Of a stretch of 59,309 bases of DNA, positions 15,834-24,915 are shown piece after piece. A program made the position numbers and the translations under genes. The stretch is from Clostridia bacterium. Its GTDB lineage: Bacteria; Bacillota; Clostridia; Oscillospirales; Acutalibacteraceae. Positions within the stretch are counted from its first letter, which is position 1. Each line of letters begins with the position of its first letter. The DNA is taken from NCBI GenBank assembly GCA_900767025.1, contig CAAFXS010000053.1, forward strand, positions 1 to 59,309, written 5' to 3'. Below the pieces are notes generated by a model. That model saw only the letters and a list, made by a program, of their open reading frames with translations. It was not told where the DNA came from and did no database searches.

Positions 15834-17219
15834 CTATTTCAAAGAGGTGTATTTTTTTATTAAATCCTTGTAAAAGCAGACGCATTGTCCGATATTTTGA
15901 ATTTTAATATGCTCGTTTGCACCGTGAACAGAGGCATATTGCACTGTATCTAAATCAATGGGTGCAAAGCGGAAAATATTATCTGCAACATCTGTAAATC
16001 GTCTTGCATCTGTGCCTGCAACCAGCAAAAAGGGTGCAACGATTACATCGGGGAAAACATCATTGATAACGCTTTCCAACAGCCTGTATTGCGGAGTTTT
16101 GTAGTCTGTCGGCTGACAATAATCTCGTTCAATTTCTTTAATTTCTATTCCGTGCCTTGAAGCAATTTCCTTGATTTTTTCAAGCCCTTGATAAAGGTCG
16201 TCCTCACGTATACAACGCAAAAACATTGTTGCCTCAACTTCCTTTGCCGCTATTTGAGGGTCAAGTGTTGAACCTCCCGAAATTGTTGTGAAAGCAATAC
16301 TTGTTGAAAGCATAGCCTTTGCCGGAGGCATTTTTTGCATTACCTTTTTAATTATCGGAGCGAATAAATTTATGTTGCCCATTACGATATTCAAAGGGAA
16401 TTTCATATACGGTGCGTGAGTTTCAAATGTGCCTCTGACCTCGTCTGAAAGACTGCTTTTGTAGATTTTGCTATTCTCTACCTCGTGAATAAAGGCGGTC
16501 ATTTGCGATACGGGATTATTGCCTGTCTGATTTAAGCCGCCGTGTCCCTTTTGCACCTTTTTAGCAGTGCAACGGTACATATGTCTGCTCTTTTCGTGAA
16601 CGGCAACCATAGCGCTTTTCTCCTTAACGGTGGGCACCATACCCGTTGTTATTGCACCGCCCTCGTCAAATACGGAGTCAAAATGAATACCGTTTTTCTT
16701 AAAGTATTCTGTTGCCAAAACCATTCCGTCACCGCAAAGCTCTTCGTTATTTGAAGAGCCGATATAAAGATTTATGCCGTCAAAGGAATAATTTTCTTTC
16801 AGCAATTCCTCACAGGCTTGTAACTCTGCAAAAAGCGGTGTTTTTGTATCAATAGTACCTCTGCCGTACATTGCACCATCCTTAATTGTTGCACAAAACG
16901 GCTCTGTATTCCAATCATCACCGCCCTCAACAACATCGTGATGTGACATAAGCATAATGTTTTTTTGAGCATTTTTTCCTCGAATTATGTATACAAAGCA
17001 TCCGCTACCAAAGGTCAAACGCTCTGCCTTTTGAGTAAGAGTAGGGAAACGCTCCTCTATGATTTTATAGAATTTATCAAATTCTGCCTGATTTTCATTA
17101 TTATGAGTGAATACTGTTTTGCAGTTTATCATCTGTGATAATGTTTCGGTATAATTTTCAAGAGCTTGAGCCGAAACATTTTTTCTGCTTTCTTCCGACG
17201 TTAAAACACGCTTTTTCAT
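15834..17219 (-). CDS. M20-family metallopeptidase/deacylase
   Basis: A 461-residue M20 (PM20D1/carboxypeptidase-like) enzyme. Metal-site motifs in order are MLMSHHDVVEGGDDW, GRGTIDTK, SSNNEELCGDG, and near the C-terminus AGTDARRF. The dimerisation domain occupies the middle third. Family members hydrolyse amide bonds of dipeptides or N-acyl amino acids. It is the last gene of the GH3-xylulokinase-isomerase-transporter operon; its ATG overlaps the transporter stop by four bases, with AAGGAG upstream. A peptidase in a sugar operon is unusual. It may deacylate an N-acyl or amino-acid-linked sugar, which is speculation. Confidence 0.88.
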   Translation of the reverse strand: MKKRVLTSEESRKNVSAQALENYTETLSQMINCKTVFTHNNENQAEFDKFYKIIEERFPTLTQKAERLTFGSGCFVYIIRGKNAQKNIMLMSHHDVVEGGDDWNTEPFCATIKDGAMYGRGTIDTKTPLFAELQACEELLKENYSFDGINLYIGSSNNEELCGDGMVLATEYFKKNGIHFDSVFDEGGAITTGMVPTVKEKSAMVAVHEKSRHMYRCTAKKVQKGHGGLNQTGNNPVSQMTAFIHEVENSKIYKSSLSDEVRGTFETHAPYMKFPLNIVMGNINLFAPIIKKVMQKMPPAKAMLSTSIAFTTISGGSTLDPQIAAKEVEATMFLRCIREDDLYQGLEKIKEIASRHGIEIKEIERDYCQPTDYKTPQYRLLESVINDVFPDVIVAPFLLVAGTDARRFTDVADNIFRFAPIDLDTVQYASVHGANEHIKIQNIGQCVCFYKDLIKKYTSLK

Positions 17220-18613
17220 TTCTCGTTCTCCTTATTGCTGAACTTTTTAATACCCTCGGTAACCTTTTTGTCGTTATAGATAATGAACATAATCAATGAC
17301 AAAAGACTGAATACACCTGCACATACACCGGTGAGCTTAACCCCCTGAATACCCACAGACTCTCCTGCTACTGCACCGACTGCAAGCACGCTTGATACAA
17401 TAATCATAGCAACGCTGACAGCTATTTTTTCAAGAAATGTTTTGACCGCCGAGAATATGCCCTCTCTGTTTACACCCTTTTCCAAACAATCGAGCTGAAT
17501 AATATCGGAAATAACGGATTGCGGAAGAATATTGATTGCGGCAAAGGGAAAAGCAACAAGTATTCCGACTATAATACCTATCACAAGCTCGTGACCTGCG
17601 AACATTGCGACAATTTTATCGCCTACATAAATAACCGCAAATACTATGGTGAACAAAACGCTTGCTATAATCAGCGGAATCTTTTTGTTGAATTTCCTTG
17701 ATATTTTAACAATAACCGGAAACAGACAAATTGCCGTTACTATTGCAGAAAGCAGAACATAAAATACCTGACTTTCTTCAATATTAAGAAGCATTGTTAT
17801 GTAGTACAGCATTGCAGATTCAAAGAAGCACAGGGAAATATAGCTGAACAAATCACCCAAGCTGAAAATTACAAAATTACGGTTTCTCAAAACTATGCCA
17901 AAGGATTTAATTACGGAATCGTTAGGTCTTGTACTGCCCTGAACATAGTCCTTTTCGTTAAAGGCATAGGCACTAAGCAAAAGGCAAACCAAACCGATTG
18001 CAACAAAAACGGTAAACACCGTACGCCATGCCCATAATGATGATAAGCCTGCATCCTTAAGCAAATTTACAAACAATGTTGCCGCATACATAAATGCACT
18101 TGAACCCATAAAAAACACCGTACTGACAGTATAATAGCCGACTCTGACATTAGCGTCGGGTATAATTTCCGGCACAAGAGCATTACGAGGAATGAAGAAA
18201 AATGTATACGACACATAATACGCAACAAGGAAGAAGCCAACCCAAATTGCGTTACCTACAGAGCCTTCACTAAACGGTGCATAAAAAATCAGCAAAAGAG
18301 AAAGTGCATAGGGAAGTGCCGCATATCGCAAAAAGGGCATACGCCTGCCTGCCTTGTGATTGCATTTGTCCGAAAGAGTTGCAACCAACGGGTCGGTAAC
18401 CGCGTCGACAACCTTTCCTATACCTGTAATCAACGCCATTACTGTTATAAATCCGAGTAATTTATTCTGCGGCAAAAGATTAGGCAAGCCGCTTTTTACA
18501 GTCGGCTGAAAAAAGTAAAGTAAATAATTTCCTATCATACCGTTAAAAAGTCCCTTGGCAATATCCGCAAGGCAATAACGGTACATTTTCTTTTTTGGCA
18601 ACGCTTGTGACAT
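17216..18613 (-). CDS. GPH-family sugar:cation symporter
   Basis: A 465-residue integral membrane protein with about 12 hydrophobic segments. It carries the GPH-family signature after the second helix, GKVVDAVTDPLVATLSDKCNHKAGRR (the xDAxxDPxxxxxxDxxxxxxGRR pattern). The family imports galactosides, pentosides and hexuronides with H+ or Na+. It lies in the same operon as the isomerase and xylulokinase and is therefore the presumed importer for the xyloside or fucoside handled by GH3. AAGGAG precedes the ATG. The gene overlaps the M20 peptidase start by four bases. Confidence 0.88.
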   Translation of the reverse strand: MSQALPKKKMYRYCLADIAKGLFNGMIGNYLLYFFQPTVKSGLPNLLPQNKLLGFITVMALITGIGKVVDAVTDPLVATLSDKCNHKAGRRMPFLRYAALPYALSLLLIFYAPFSEGSVGNAIWVGFFLVAYYVSYTFFFIPRNALVPEIIPDANVRVGYYTVSTVFFMGSSAFMYAATLFVNLLKDAGLSSLWAWRTVFTVFVAIGLVCLLLSAYAFNEKDYVQGSTRPNDSVIKSFGIVLRNRNFVIFSLGDLFSYISLCFFESAMLYYITMLLNIEESQVFYVLLSAIVTAICLFPVIVKISRKFNKKIPLIIASVLFTIVFAVIYVGDKIVAMFAGHELVIGIIVGILVAFPFAAINILPQSVISDIIQLDCLEKGVNREGIFSAVKTFLEKIAVSVAMIIVSSVLAVGAVAGESVGIQGVKLTGVCAGVFSLLSLIMFIIYNDKKVTEGIKKFSNKENEK

Positions 18614-18696
18614 ATTAGATTCTCCTTAGTGAATTATTACTTATGAATATATCACAGATATACAAGTTTTACAAATTGGTTATGTGATTTACAAAA

Positions 18697-20175
18697 TCAA
18701 ATTTTGAACGGATTTTCGTCTGGATAGGGGATTGATTTCGGTTGATTGTATGAAATATCGTCAATGCCAAGATACTTGAATACCTCAAAAAGTGCCTTAC
18801 CGTGATGACCGAAGGCAACTGCACCGTGATGCGGAAAATGTTTTTTGATAAGCACGTGACGGTAAAAGCGTTCCATTTCATCAATAGCGAAAATTCCTAT
18901 TGAGCCGAAGCTTTCGCAATCAACATCAAGAACATTACCCTGTGCAATGTATGCCTTAAGCTGAGTATCGGCAGTTGATTGCAAACGGTAGAATGTAATC
19001 TCTCCTGCTTTAATATTGCCCTCAATAGTACCTCTTGTAATATCAGGCTCAGGCAAATCTGGCTCAAGGTCACGCTTCATTATAAGCTGATATCCCATAT
19101 GAGGATTTTTAAGAAGCTCGCAGGCAGTATTACCGCAATGGAAGCCCATAAAGGTTTCCGTAATGCGTTTATTACTGCTGTTTTTGATTGCCTTATCATA
19201 AATTGACTTAGGAACTGTATTGTTGATATCAAGAAGAGTAGTTGCACCTCCCGATACGCAAACGCCTATGTATTCGCTGAGTGCACCGTATATATCCACC
19301 TCGCAAGCAACAGGAATACCTCTTGCCGCAAGACGACTGTTCACATAGCAGGGAACAAATTTAAATTCAGTTTGAAAGGCAGGCCAGCATTTGTTTGCGA
19401 ATGCCACATATTGCCTTGTTCCCTTGTGCTCATCCGCCCAGTCAAGAAGAGTAAGCTCATATTGTGCAAGACGGGGAAGAACACCCTCATATTTATTATT
19501 TGCGCCCAACTCCTTTGCCATTTCCTCAACCTTTGCAGGTATTCTCGGGTCATTGCAGTGCTTGTTATATGCGACTAAAAGGTCAAGCTCGGAATTTTCT
19601 TCAACAGCAACACCTAAATCGTAAAGCGCCTTGATAGGTGCATTACACGCCAAAAAGTCATCGGGTCTCGGACCGAAAGCAATAATCTTTAAATTCTTAA
19701 TACCTAATACTGCCCTGGCGATAGGTACAAATTCGCCGATTTTTTCTGCAAGCTCATTTGCTGTGCCGACAGGATATTCGGGTATATATGCAGTTTTATT
19801 GCGTAAGCCGAGATTGTATGAGCAGTTGAGCATACCGCAATAAGCATCACCTCTGCCGTCAATCAAATCTCCGTCGCCCTCTGCGGCGGCAACATACATA
19901 ATCGGTCCGTCAAACCATTCGGTAATTAAGGTTTCAGGTGTTTCAGGCCCGAAATTGCCAAGGAATACCACAAGAGCATTAACACCGTTTTTCTTAACAT
20001 CCTCAACTGCCTTTTGAGCATCATTTTCATTCTCAACAATAATGTCACATTCGTAAATATCTTCGCCGTATGCCTTTACAACTGCTTTTCTTCGCCTTTC
20101 AGACAGGGACATGGGAAAGCAGGAGCGTGAAACGGCGATAATACCTAACTTAACATTTGGAATATTTGTAATCAT
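18697..20175 (-). CDS. L-fucose/L-arabinose isomerase-family protein
   Basis: A 492-residue protein of the FucI/AraA-like isomerase family. The N-terminal Rossmann-like domain runs to about residue 165 (ALVVFLGNFGPETPETL). The catalytic C-terminal domain has CEVDIYGALSEYIG, GATTLLDINN and FMGFHCGNTACELL, which carry likely metal ligands (Glu, Asp, His). The family interconverts aldoses and ketoses using Mn2+. The neighbour is a xylulokinase-like FGGY kinase rather than a clear fuculokinase, and no fuculose-phosphate aldolase is seen. The sugar could therefore be a pentose such as xylose or arabinose, or L-fucose. The family assignment is firm, the substrate is not. Confidence 0.82.
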   Translation of the reverse strand: MITNIPNVKLGIIAVSRSCFPMSLSERRRKAVVKAYGEDIYECDIIVENENDAQKAVEDVKKNGVNALVVFLGNFGPETPETLITEWFDGPIMYVAAAEGDGDLIDGRGDAYCGMLNCSYNLGLRNKTAYIPEYPVGTANELAEKIGEFVPIARAVLGIKNLKIIAFGPRPDDFLACNAPIKALYDLGVAVEENSELDLLVAYNKHCNDPRIPAKVEEMAKELGANNKYEGVLPRLAQYELTLLDWADEHKGTRQYVAFANKCWPAFQTEFKFVPCYVNSRLAARGIPVACEVDIYGALSEYIGVCVSGGATTLLDINNTVPKSIYDKAIKNSSNKRITETFMGFHCGNTACELLKNPHMGYQLIMKRDLEPDLPEPDITRGTIEGNIKAGEITFYRLQSTADTQLKAYIAQGNVLDVDCESFGSIGIFAIDEMERFYRHVLIKKHFPHHGAVAFGHHGKALFEVFKYLGIDDISYNQPKSIPYPDENPFKI

Positions 20176-20187
20176 AATATTTCTCCT

Positions 20188-21663
20188 TTATCTAATTTCT
20201 TTAAAAAGATTTTTAACTGAGGGATAGATTTTTTTGAAACAGTTGTATTTCTCATTGTATAATTTCATAAGCTGTTCATCGGGGTAAACCGTGTCGGTGA
20301 TTTCAACCAAGCTGTCAACTGCTGATTCAACGCTGTCATATTCACCGCAGGCAACCATTGCAAGCATTGCTCCGCCGTAGGACGGACCTTGTTCGGTTTT
20401 AACCGTATCAAGCTCAATACCAAGAACATTTGCAAAAATCTTTTTCCAAAGACTGCTTTTGCTTCCGCCTCCACAGATGTTTGACCTCGAAATATTTATA
20501 CCAAGACTTTTTGCAACCTCAAAGCAGTCACGTATTGCAAAGGCAACACCCTCTAAAACTGCCAGCGTCATATCGGCTCTTGTTGAATCCATTGTCATTC
20601 CCACAAACATACTCCTTGCGTCTGTATCGTTTATGGGACTGCGCTCACCCATAAGATAGGGGAGATAATATATGTGATTTTTGCCGAGCATTTCATCGGT
20701 GATTTTTTCCTGCTCCGATTTAAAATCGTTTGTTTTTAAAATGTCCTCCATCCACCATTTATTGCAGGATGCCGCCGATAGCATACATCCCATAAGGTGA
20801 TACCCACCGTCTGCGTGGGCAAAGCTGTGAAGGGAGTTGTTTGTGTCAACACCGAAAGAGTTACTGCTGATAAATATTGTTCCGCTTGTACCTACGGAAA
20901 TGTTGCAACCACCGTTGCCTACGGTTCCCGTACCCACTGCCGCCGCCGCATTATCTCCTGCACCTGCGCAAACAATGACATCCTTAGGCAGTCCCAATAT
21001 ATCGGCAATCTCTTTTTTTATTTTTGCAACCTTTTCATAGCTTTCGTAAAGCGTAGGTAACTGATTTTCGTCAACGCAACAGATTTTGCACATTTCCTTT
21101 GACCAGCATTTGTTCTCAACATCAAGCAAAAGCATACCCGATGCATCGGAATAATCGGTTGAATGAACACCTGTAAGGCGGTATACTATATAATCCTTTG
21201 GGAGCATTATTTTTGAAATTCTGCCGAATAATTCAGGCTCATTTTCCCTCATCCATAAAAGTTTAGGGGCAGTAAAGCCTGCAAAAGCAATATTTGCAGT
21301 ATATTTGCTCAATGCTTCCTTGCCTATTGCTTCATTTAAAAAATCAACCTGCTTTGCAGTTCTTGTGTCGTTCCATAAAATTGCAGGGCGGATAACCTCG
21401 TCATTTTCGTCAAGGACAACAAGTCCGTGCATCTGTCCTGCAACGCCTATTCCTTTGATAGCTGATTTATCATAATCTGCAATAAGCCTGCCCAGACCTA
21501 AAACACAGGCGTTCCACCAATCAATAGGATTTTGCTCGCTCCATGCAGGGTGTGGATAATAAACAGGATATTCCTCTGTAACTGAATTAACAACAGTTCC
21601 TTTTTCATCAACCAACAGCATTTTACAGGCTGATGTGCCTAAATCAATGCCGATATAATACAT
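20188..21663 (-). CDS. xylB: FGGY-family xylulokinase
   Basis: The 491-residue kinase begins MYYIGIDLGTSACKMLLVDEKG, the phosphate-1 motif. It continues with HPAWSEQNPIDWW, GQMHGLVVLD and PAILWNDTRT, the characteristic xylulokinase blocks. The nucleotide-binding half contains NISVGTSGTIFIS and ICGGGSKSSLWKKIFANVLG. XylB phosphorylates D-xylulose on O5. Some relatives accept other ketoses, so with a FucI-like isomerase next to it the true substrate needs testing. It sits 12 bases after the isomerase coding region in transcription order (kinase first), following GH3 in the same operon. Confidence 0.9.
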   Translation of the reverse strand: MYYIGIDLGTSACKMLLVDEKGTVVNSVTEEYPVYYPHPAWSEQNPIDWWNACVLGLGRLIADYDKSAIKGIGVAGQMHGLVVLDENDEVIRPAILWNDTRTAKQVDFLNEAIGKEALSKYTANIAFAGFTAPKLLWMRENEPELFGRISKIMLPKDYIVYRLTGVHSTDYSDASGMLLLDVENKCWSKEMCKICCVDENQLPTLYESYEKVAKIKKEIADILGLPKDVIVCAGAGDNAAAAVGTGTVGNGGCNISVGTSGTIFISSNSFGVDTNNSLHSFAHADGGYHLMGCMLSAASCNKWWMEDILKTNDFKSEQEKITDEMLGKNHIYYLPYLMGERSPINDTDARSMFVGMTMDSTRADMTLAVLEGVAFAIRDCFEVAKSLGINISRSNICGGGSKSSLWKKIFANVLGIELDTVKTEQGPSYGGAMLAMVACGEYDSVESAVDSLVEITDTVYPDEQLMKLYNEKYNCFKKIYPSVKNLFKEIR

Positions 21664-21675
21664 AATTTCACCTTC

Positions 21676-23772
21676 TTAAATGGGACATTTTTCTATTATT
21701 ACAGTTTTATTTTCATTAATATATTCACCTACATTGCAGTGAATATTTTGTCCGTCCGTTAAATTCAGTTTGTAGTGTCCGGAGAGATAAACAGTATCTC
21801 CGTTTTTATTTATGGAATAAAAATCCCTGTCCTGTAATTTTATGCGGATTTCCTTTTTCTCTCCTGCCGACAAATAAAATCTTTCAATTCTATTCAGCGA
21901 CTTGATAGGATTAAGATAATCCGTATCGGGATAGGTCACATATAGCTGTAATGCTTCATAACAGCCTGTATCACCTGTATTTTTCACAGTTAATATCAGT
22001 TCATTTTCCTTTAGCGAATGTGATATTAAAGAAAAATCTGTATAGCTAAGACCATAGCCGAAGGGGTACTGAACCTCTCCCGAAAAATAACGATAGGTCC
22101 TGTTTGCCATTGAGTAATCCTCAAAATCGGGTAAATCGTCAATGGAATTGTAAAATGTTATAGGTAGTTTTCCCGACGGTGATACATTGCCGAAAAGAAT
22201 GTTTGCTATGGCTTTTCCGCCCATTGCACCGGGGTACCAGCATTGTAAAATTGCGTCGGCGTGGCTTTTACATTCTCTTAAATCTATGCAACCGCCTGAA
22301 AAATTGAGAATGATAATTTTCTTGTTAAGTTCAAAAAGCTTTTTTAAAAGCTCCTGCTGAACATCGGGTAGTGACAATGCTTGACGGTCGCCCTGTTCTC
22401 CCAGCATTCCTCCGCCACCCTGTAAAAGCTCGCCTGCCTGTTCGCCCTCAAAGGAGCAGTCAAGCCCTGTGCACAGTAAAATCAAATCGGCATTTTGTGC
22501 CTGTTCAACAGCTTGGATTTGCAAAGCATTATTCTCTTTTATGTTATATGAGTAACCTTGCACATATTCTGTGTTTTGATTAAAGCCTTTTACAGCCTCT
22601 GTAATCTTGCAGAAACGCTTTGGAGTACCGCAGTAATTACCGAGATACGCAAGGTCATTTTCTGCATTATATCCGACAATCAGTATTTTTTGTTCATCAG
22701 GCTTTAATGGCAAAATACCGTTGTTTTCAAGCATAACAATTCCTTGCTCTGCGGCTTTTACCGACAATTCCTCGTGTTTAGGAATTGCATTTTCATTTGG
22801 AGAAATGTTGTTGTACGGGCAATCCTCGTCAAACATTCCAAGACTGCTTCTTATAGCCAAAAGTCTTGAAACAGATTTTTTCAGAGTTTCCTTACTGACA
22901 TAGTGCTTTAGGTATGCAAGATAGAGCATACGGTAAAATTTTCCGCATTCCAAATCACAGCCTGCGTTTAGCGCCATTGATGCTGCTTTCAGCGGATTTT
23001 TTTCAATTCTATGATGATAGGCAATGTCCGGAAGTGCTCCGCAATCAGATACGAAATAGCCGTCAAAGCCCCAGCTTTTTCTCAATAACTTATTTATGAG
23101 TGTGTCAGAGGCACAGCAAGCCTCACCGTTTACACGGTTATAAGCACCCATTACTCCGCAAACCTTTGCGTCCTTTACTGCTTTTTTGAAAGCAGGGAGG
23201 TAGGTTTCGAACATATCCTTTTTTGATACAACAGAGTTAAAGCTGTGACGGTCCTCTTCAGGTCCACTGTGAACTGCAAAGTGCTTTGCACAGGCGGCGG
23301 TTTTAATATATTTCGGGTAGTCACCCTGTAAGCCTTGAATAAATGCAGAGCCTAAAATTCCTGTTAAATACGGGTCCTCTCCGTAGGTTTCCTGTCCCCG
23401 TCCCCACCTTGGGTCACGGTAAATATTAATGTTAGGGGACCACATAGTAAGCCCTTTATATATTCCGTAATCTCCGTTTTTCTGACTTTCATTAAATTTT
23501 GCACGTGCCTCGGTTGAAATAATTTCGGCAACCTCAAAAAGTAAATCCTCGCTAAAGGAGGATGCCAAGCAAATTGATTGCGGAAAAACGGTGGCAATGC
23601 CTGCTCTTGCAACTCCGTGCAAAGCCTCGTTCCACCATACATATGGCTTGATGCCAAGGCGGTCTATGCCCTTTGAATAATGCATCAGCTGTGAAATAAG
23701 CTCTGTTACTGAAAGCTTATTTGCAAGTGATTTACCGATTTCAAGATGTTTTGCACTATTTTCTGTATTCAT
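21676..23772 (-). CDS. GH3 beta-xylosidase/beta-glucosidase
   Basis: From the preferred start this is a 698-residue, three-domain GH3 enzyme without signal peptide. WWNEALHGVARAG (46-58) and TVFPQ are typical of the beta-xylosidase branch, then RDPRWGRGQETYGEDP (119-134), KHFAVHSGPEEDRH, and FVSDCGA with nucleophile Asp243. The alpha/beta sandwich contains LLCTGLDCSFEGEQ, and the fibronectin-type C-terminus has YPFGYGLSYTDF. The ATG at 23772 follows AAGGAGGAGG; an upstream in-frame ATG at 23838 would lie only about 3 bases from the predicted transcription start. First gene of the five-gene operon; with the xylulokinase it suggests xylosides. Confidence 0.92.
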   Translation of the reverse strand: MNTENSAKHLEIGKSLANKLSVTELISQLMHYSKGIDRLGIKPYVWWNEALHGVARAGIATVFPQSICLASSFSEDLLFEVAEIISTEARAKFNESQKNGDYGIYKGLTMWSPNINIYRDPRWGRGQETYGEDPYLTGILGSAFIQGLQGDYPKYIKTAACAKHFAVHSGPEEDRHSFNSVVSKKDMFETYLPAFKKAVKDAKVCGVMGAYNRVNGEACCASDTLINKLLRKSWGFDGYFVSDCGALPDIAYHHRIEKNPLKAASMALNAGCDLECGKFYRMLYLAYLKHYVSKETLKKSVSRLLAIRSSLGMFDEDCPYNNISPNENAIPKHEELSVKAAEQGIVMLENNGILPLKPDEQKILIVGYNAENDLAYLGNYCGTPKRFCKITEAVKGFNQNTEYVQGYSYNIKENNALQIQAVEQAQNADLILLCTGLDCSFEGEQAGELLQGGGGMLGEQGDRQALSLPDVQQELLKKLFELNKKIIILNFSGGCIDLRECKSHADAILQCWYPGAMGGKAIANILFGNVSPSGKLPITFYNSIDDLPDFEDYSMANRTYRYFSGEVQYPFGYGLSYTDFSLISHSLKENELILTVKNTGDTGCYEALQLYVTYPDTDYLNPIKSLNRIERFYLSAGEKKEIRIKLQDRDFYSINKNGDTVYLSGHYKLNLTDGQNIHCNVGEYINENKTVIIEKCPI

Positions 23773-23784
23773 TATTCCTCCTCC

Positions 23785-23813
23785 TTGACAATCTCGTTTT
23801 TTCATTATATAAT
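23785..23813 (+). promoter_or_regulatory. Consensus promoter of the lacI-family gene and plus-strand operon
   Basis: TTGACA (23785-23790), a 17-base spacer and TATAAT (23808-23813) match the consensus exactly. The start of transcription should be near 23820, just before the palindrome at 23825. Confidence 0.85.
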
Positions 23814-23824
23814 CTAAATGAATT

Positions 23825-23840
23825 CCGTGCTCGTGCACGG
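23825..23840. promoter_or_regulatory. Palindromic operator shared by GH3 and LacI operons
   Basis: CCGTGC-TCGT-GCACGG is a 16-base palindrome (6-base perfect arms) lying between the predicted starts of two face-to-face promoters. Size, symmetry and central position fit a LacI-family binding site that represses both operons; the neighbouring LacI gene is the natural ligand. Confidence 0.7.
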
Positions 23841-23847
23841 TAAGTAA

Positions 23848-23876
23848 ATTATACCACTGAAAATGCTTAAAATCAA
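23848..23876 (-). promoter_or_regulatory. Promoter of the GH3-xylB operon
   Basis: On the minus strand TTGATT (23876-23871), 17 bases and TATAAT (23853-23848). Transcription would begin near 23841 and read through the operator, leaving about a 70-base leader before the GH3 ATG at 23772. Confidence 0.7.
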
Positions 23877-23889
23877 GAGGGAAAAGGAA

Positions 23890-24903
23890 ATGCCCATTAC
23901 TGCCAAGGAAATTGCAAGGCTTGCAGGTGTAAGCCGAGGAACAGTTGACCGAGCACTTAAAGGTCGTGACGGAATAAGCGAGGAAACAAAAAAGCGTATT
24001 CTTGAAATTGCGGATAAATATGAATATAAGCCTAATATAATTGGAAAGGCACTTGTTTATTCGGGAAAGCCCATTCGTGTTTCCGTAATACTCAACAGTA
24101 TCGGCAACCCTTTTTTTGACGACGTCAAGGACGGCATTTTTGCCGCACAGGAGGAATTCGAAAGCTACGGCTTTAAAATCAGTATGTCAGAATTTAAGGG
24201 CTACGACTGTGAAAATCTAATTAAACTCCTTGACCAAGTTCCCGATGATACGGAGAATATTATTCTAACCCCCATATGTGACAGCAGGGTTGAGGCAAAA
24301 ATTCGTTCTCTTCAGGAAAAATCAAAAAATATAATAATGCTTTCCAGTAATCTTGAAGAAATATGTAATTCTGTTTATGTTGGATGTGATTACCTTAAAA
24401 GCGGAAGAATAGCAGGAAAAATTACCGGTCTAATTTCAGGCGGATGTGCTAATCTTTATATCATAACCGGAAGCTCTCAGCACAAGGGTCACGCCCAGAG
24501 AGTTGAGGGCATTAAAGCCGTTACCGAAAAAAGCTATCCTCATATTAATCTTTTAGGTGTTGCGGAAAGCAATGATGATGATGAAACTGCCTATTACGAG
24601 ATGAAAAATGCCTTTAAAAAGCATCCTGAAATAGATTTTGTATATATCACGGCAGGTGGTGTAAACGGCACGCTTAGGGCAGTTCGTGAGCAAAACCAAA
24701 ATGTCCGAGTGTGTACCTTTGACGATACCGAAATTACAAAGAATGCCTTGTTAAACGGTGATGTTCAGGCAACAATTTGTCAACAGCCCTTTGAACAGGG
24801 ATACTATGCCGTTAAAACGATTTTTGACAAAATAATAATGAGAAAAGAAGTTCAAACCACTATTCACACTCAGCTATCAATTAAGGTTGATGAGGCTCTT
24901 TAA
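23890..24903 (+). CDS. LacI-family transcriptional regulator
   Basis: The helix-turn-helix ITAKEIARLAGVSRGTVDRAL is followed by a hinge region (ADKYEYKPNIIGKAL) and a periplasmic-binding-protein-like effector domain (from VSVILNSIGNPFFDD). The effector domain includes VYVGCDYLKSGRIAGK and an ITGSS segment, typical of sugar-sensing repressors. I prefer the ATG at 23890 (337 residues), preceded by a GAGGG/AAAGGA site. An ATG at 23863 in the same frame adds nine residues before the helix-turn-helix. It is the first gene of the plus-strand operon ending with GH2, and probably represses both that operon and the GH3 operon through the palindrome at 23825-23840. Confidence 0.9.
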   Translation: MPITAKEIARLAGVSRGTVDRALKGRDGISEETKKRILEIADKYEYKPNIIGKALVYSGKPIRVSVILNSIGNPFFDDVKDGIFAAQEEFESYGFKISMSEFKGYDCENLIKLLDQVPDDTENIILTPICDSRVEAKIRSLQEKSKNIIMLSSNLEEICNSVYVGCDYLKSGRIAGKITGLISGGCANLYIITGSSQHKGHAQRVEGIKAVTEKSYPHINLLGVAESNDDDETAYYEMKNAFKKHPEIDFVYITAGGVNGTLRAVREQNQNVRVCTFDDTEITKNALLNGDVQATICQQPFEQGYYAVKTIFDKIIMRKEVQTTIHTQLSIKVDEAL

Positions 24904-24915
24904 TCGGGAGGCTTT

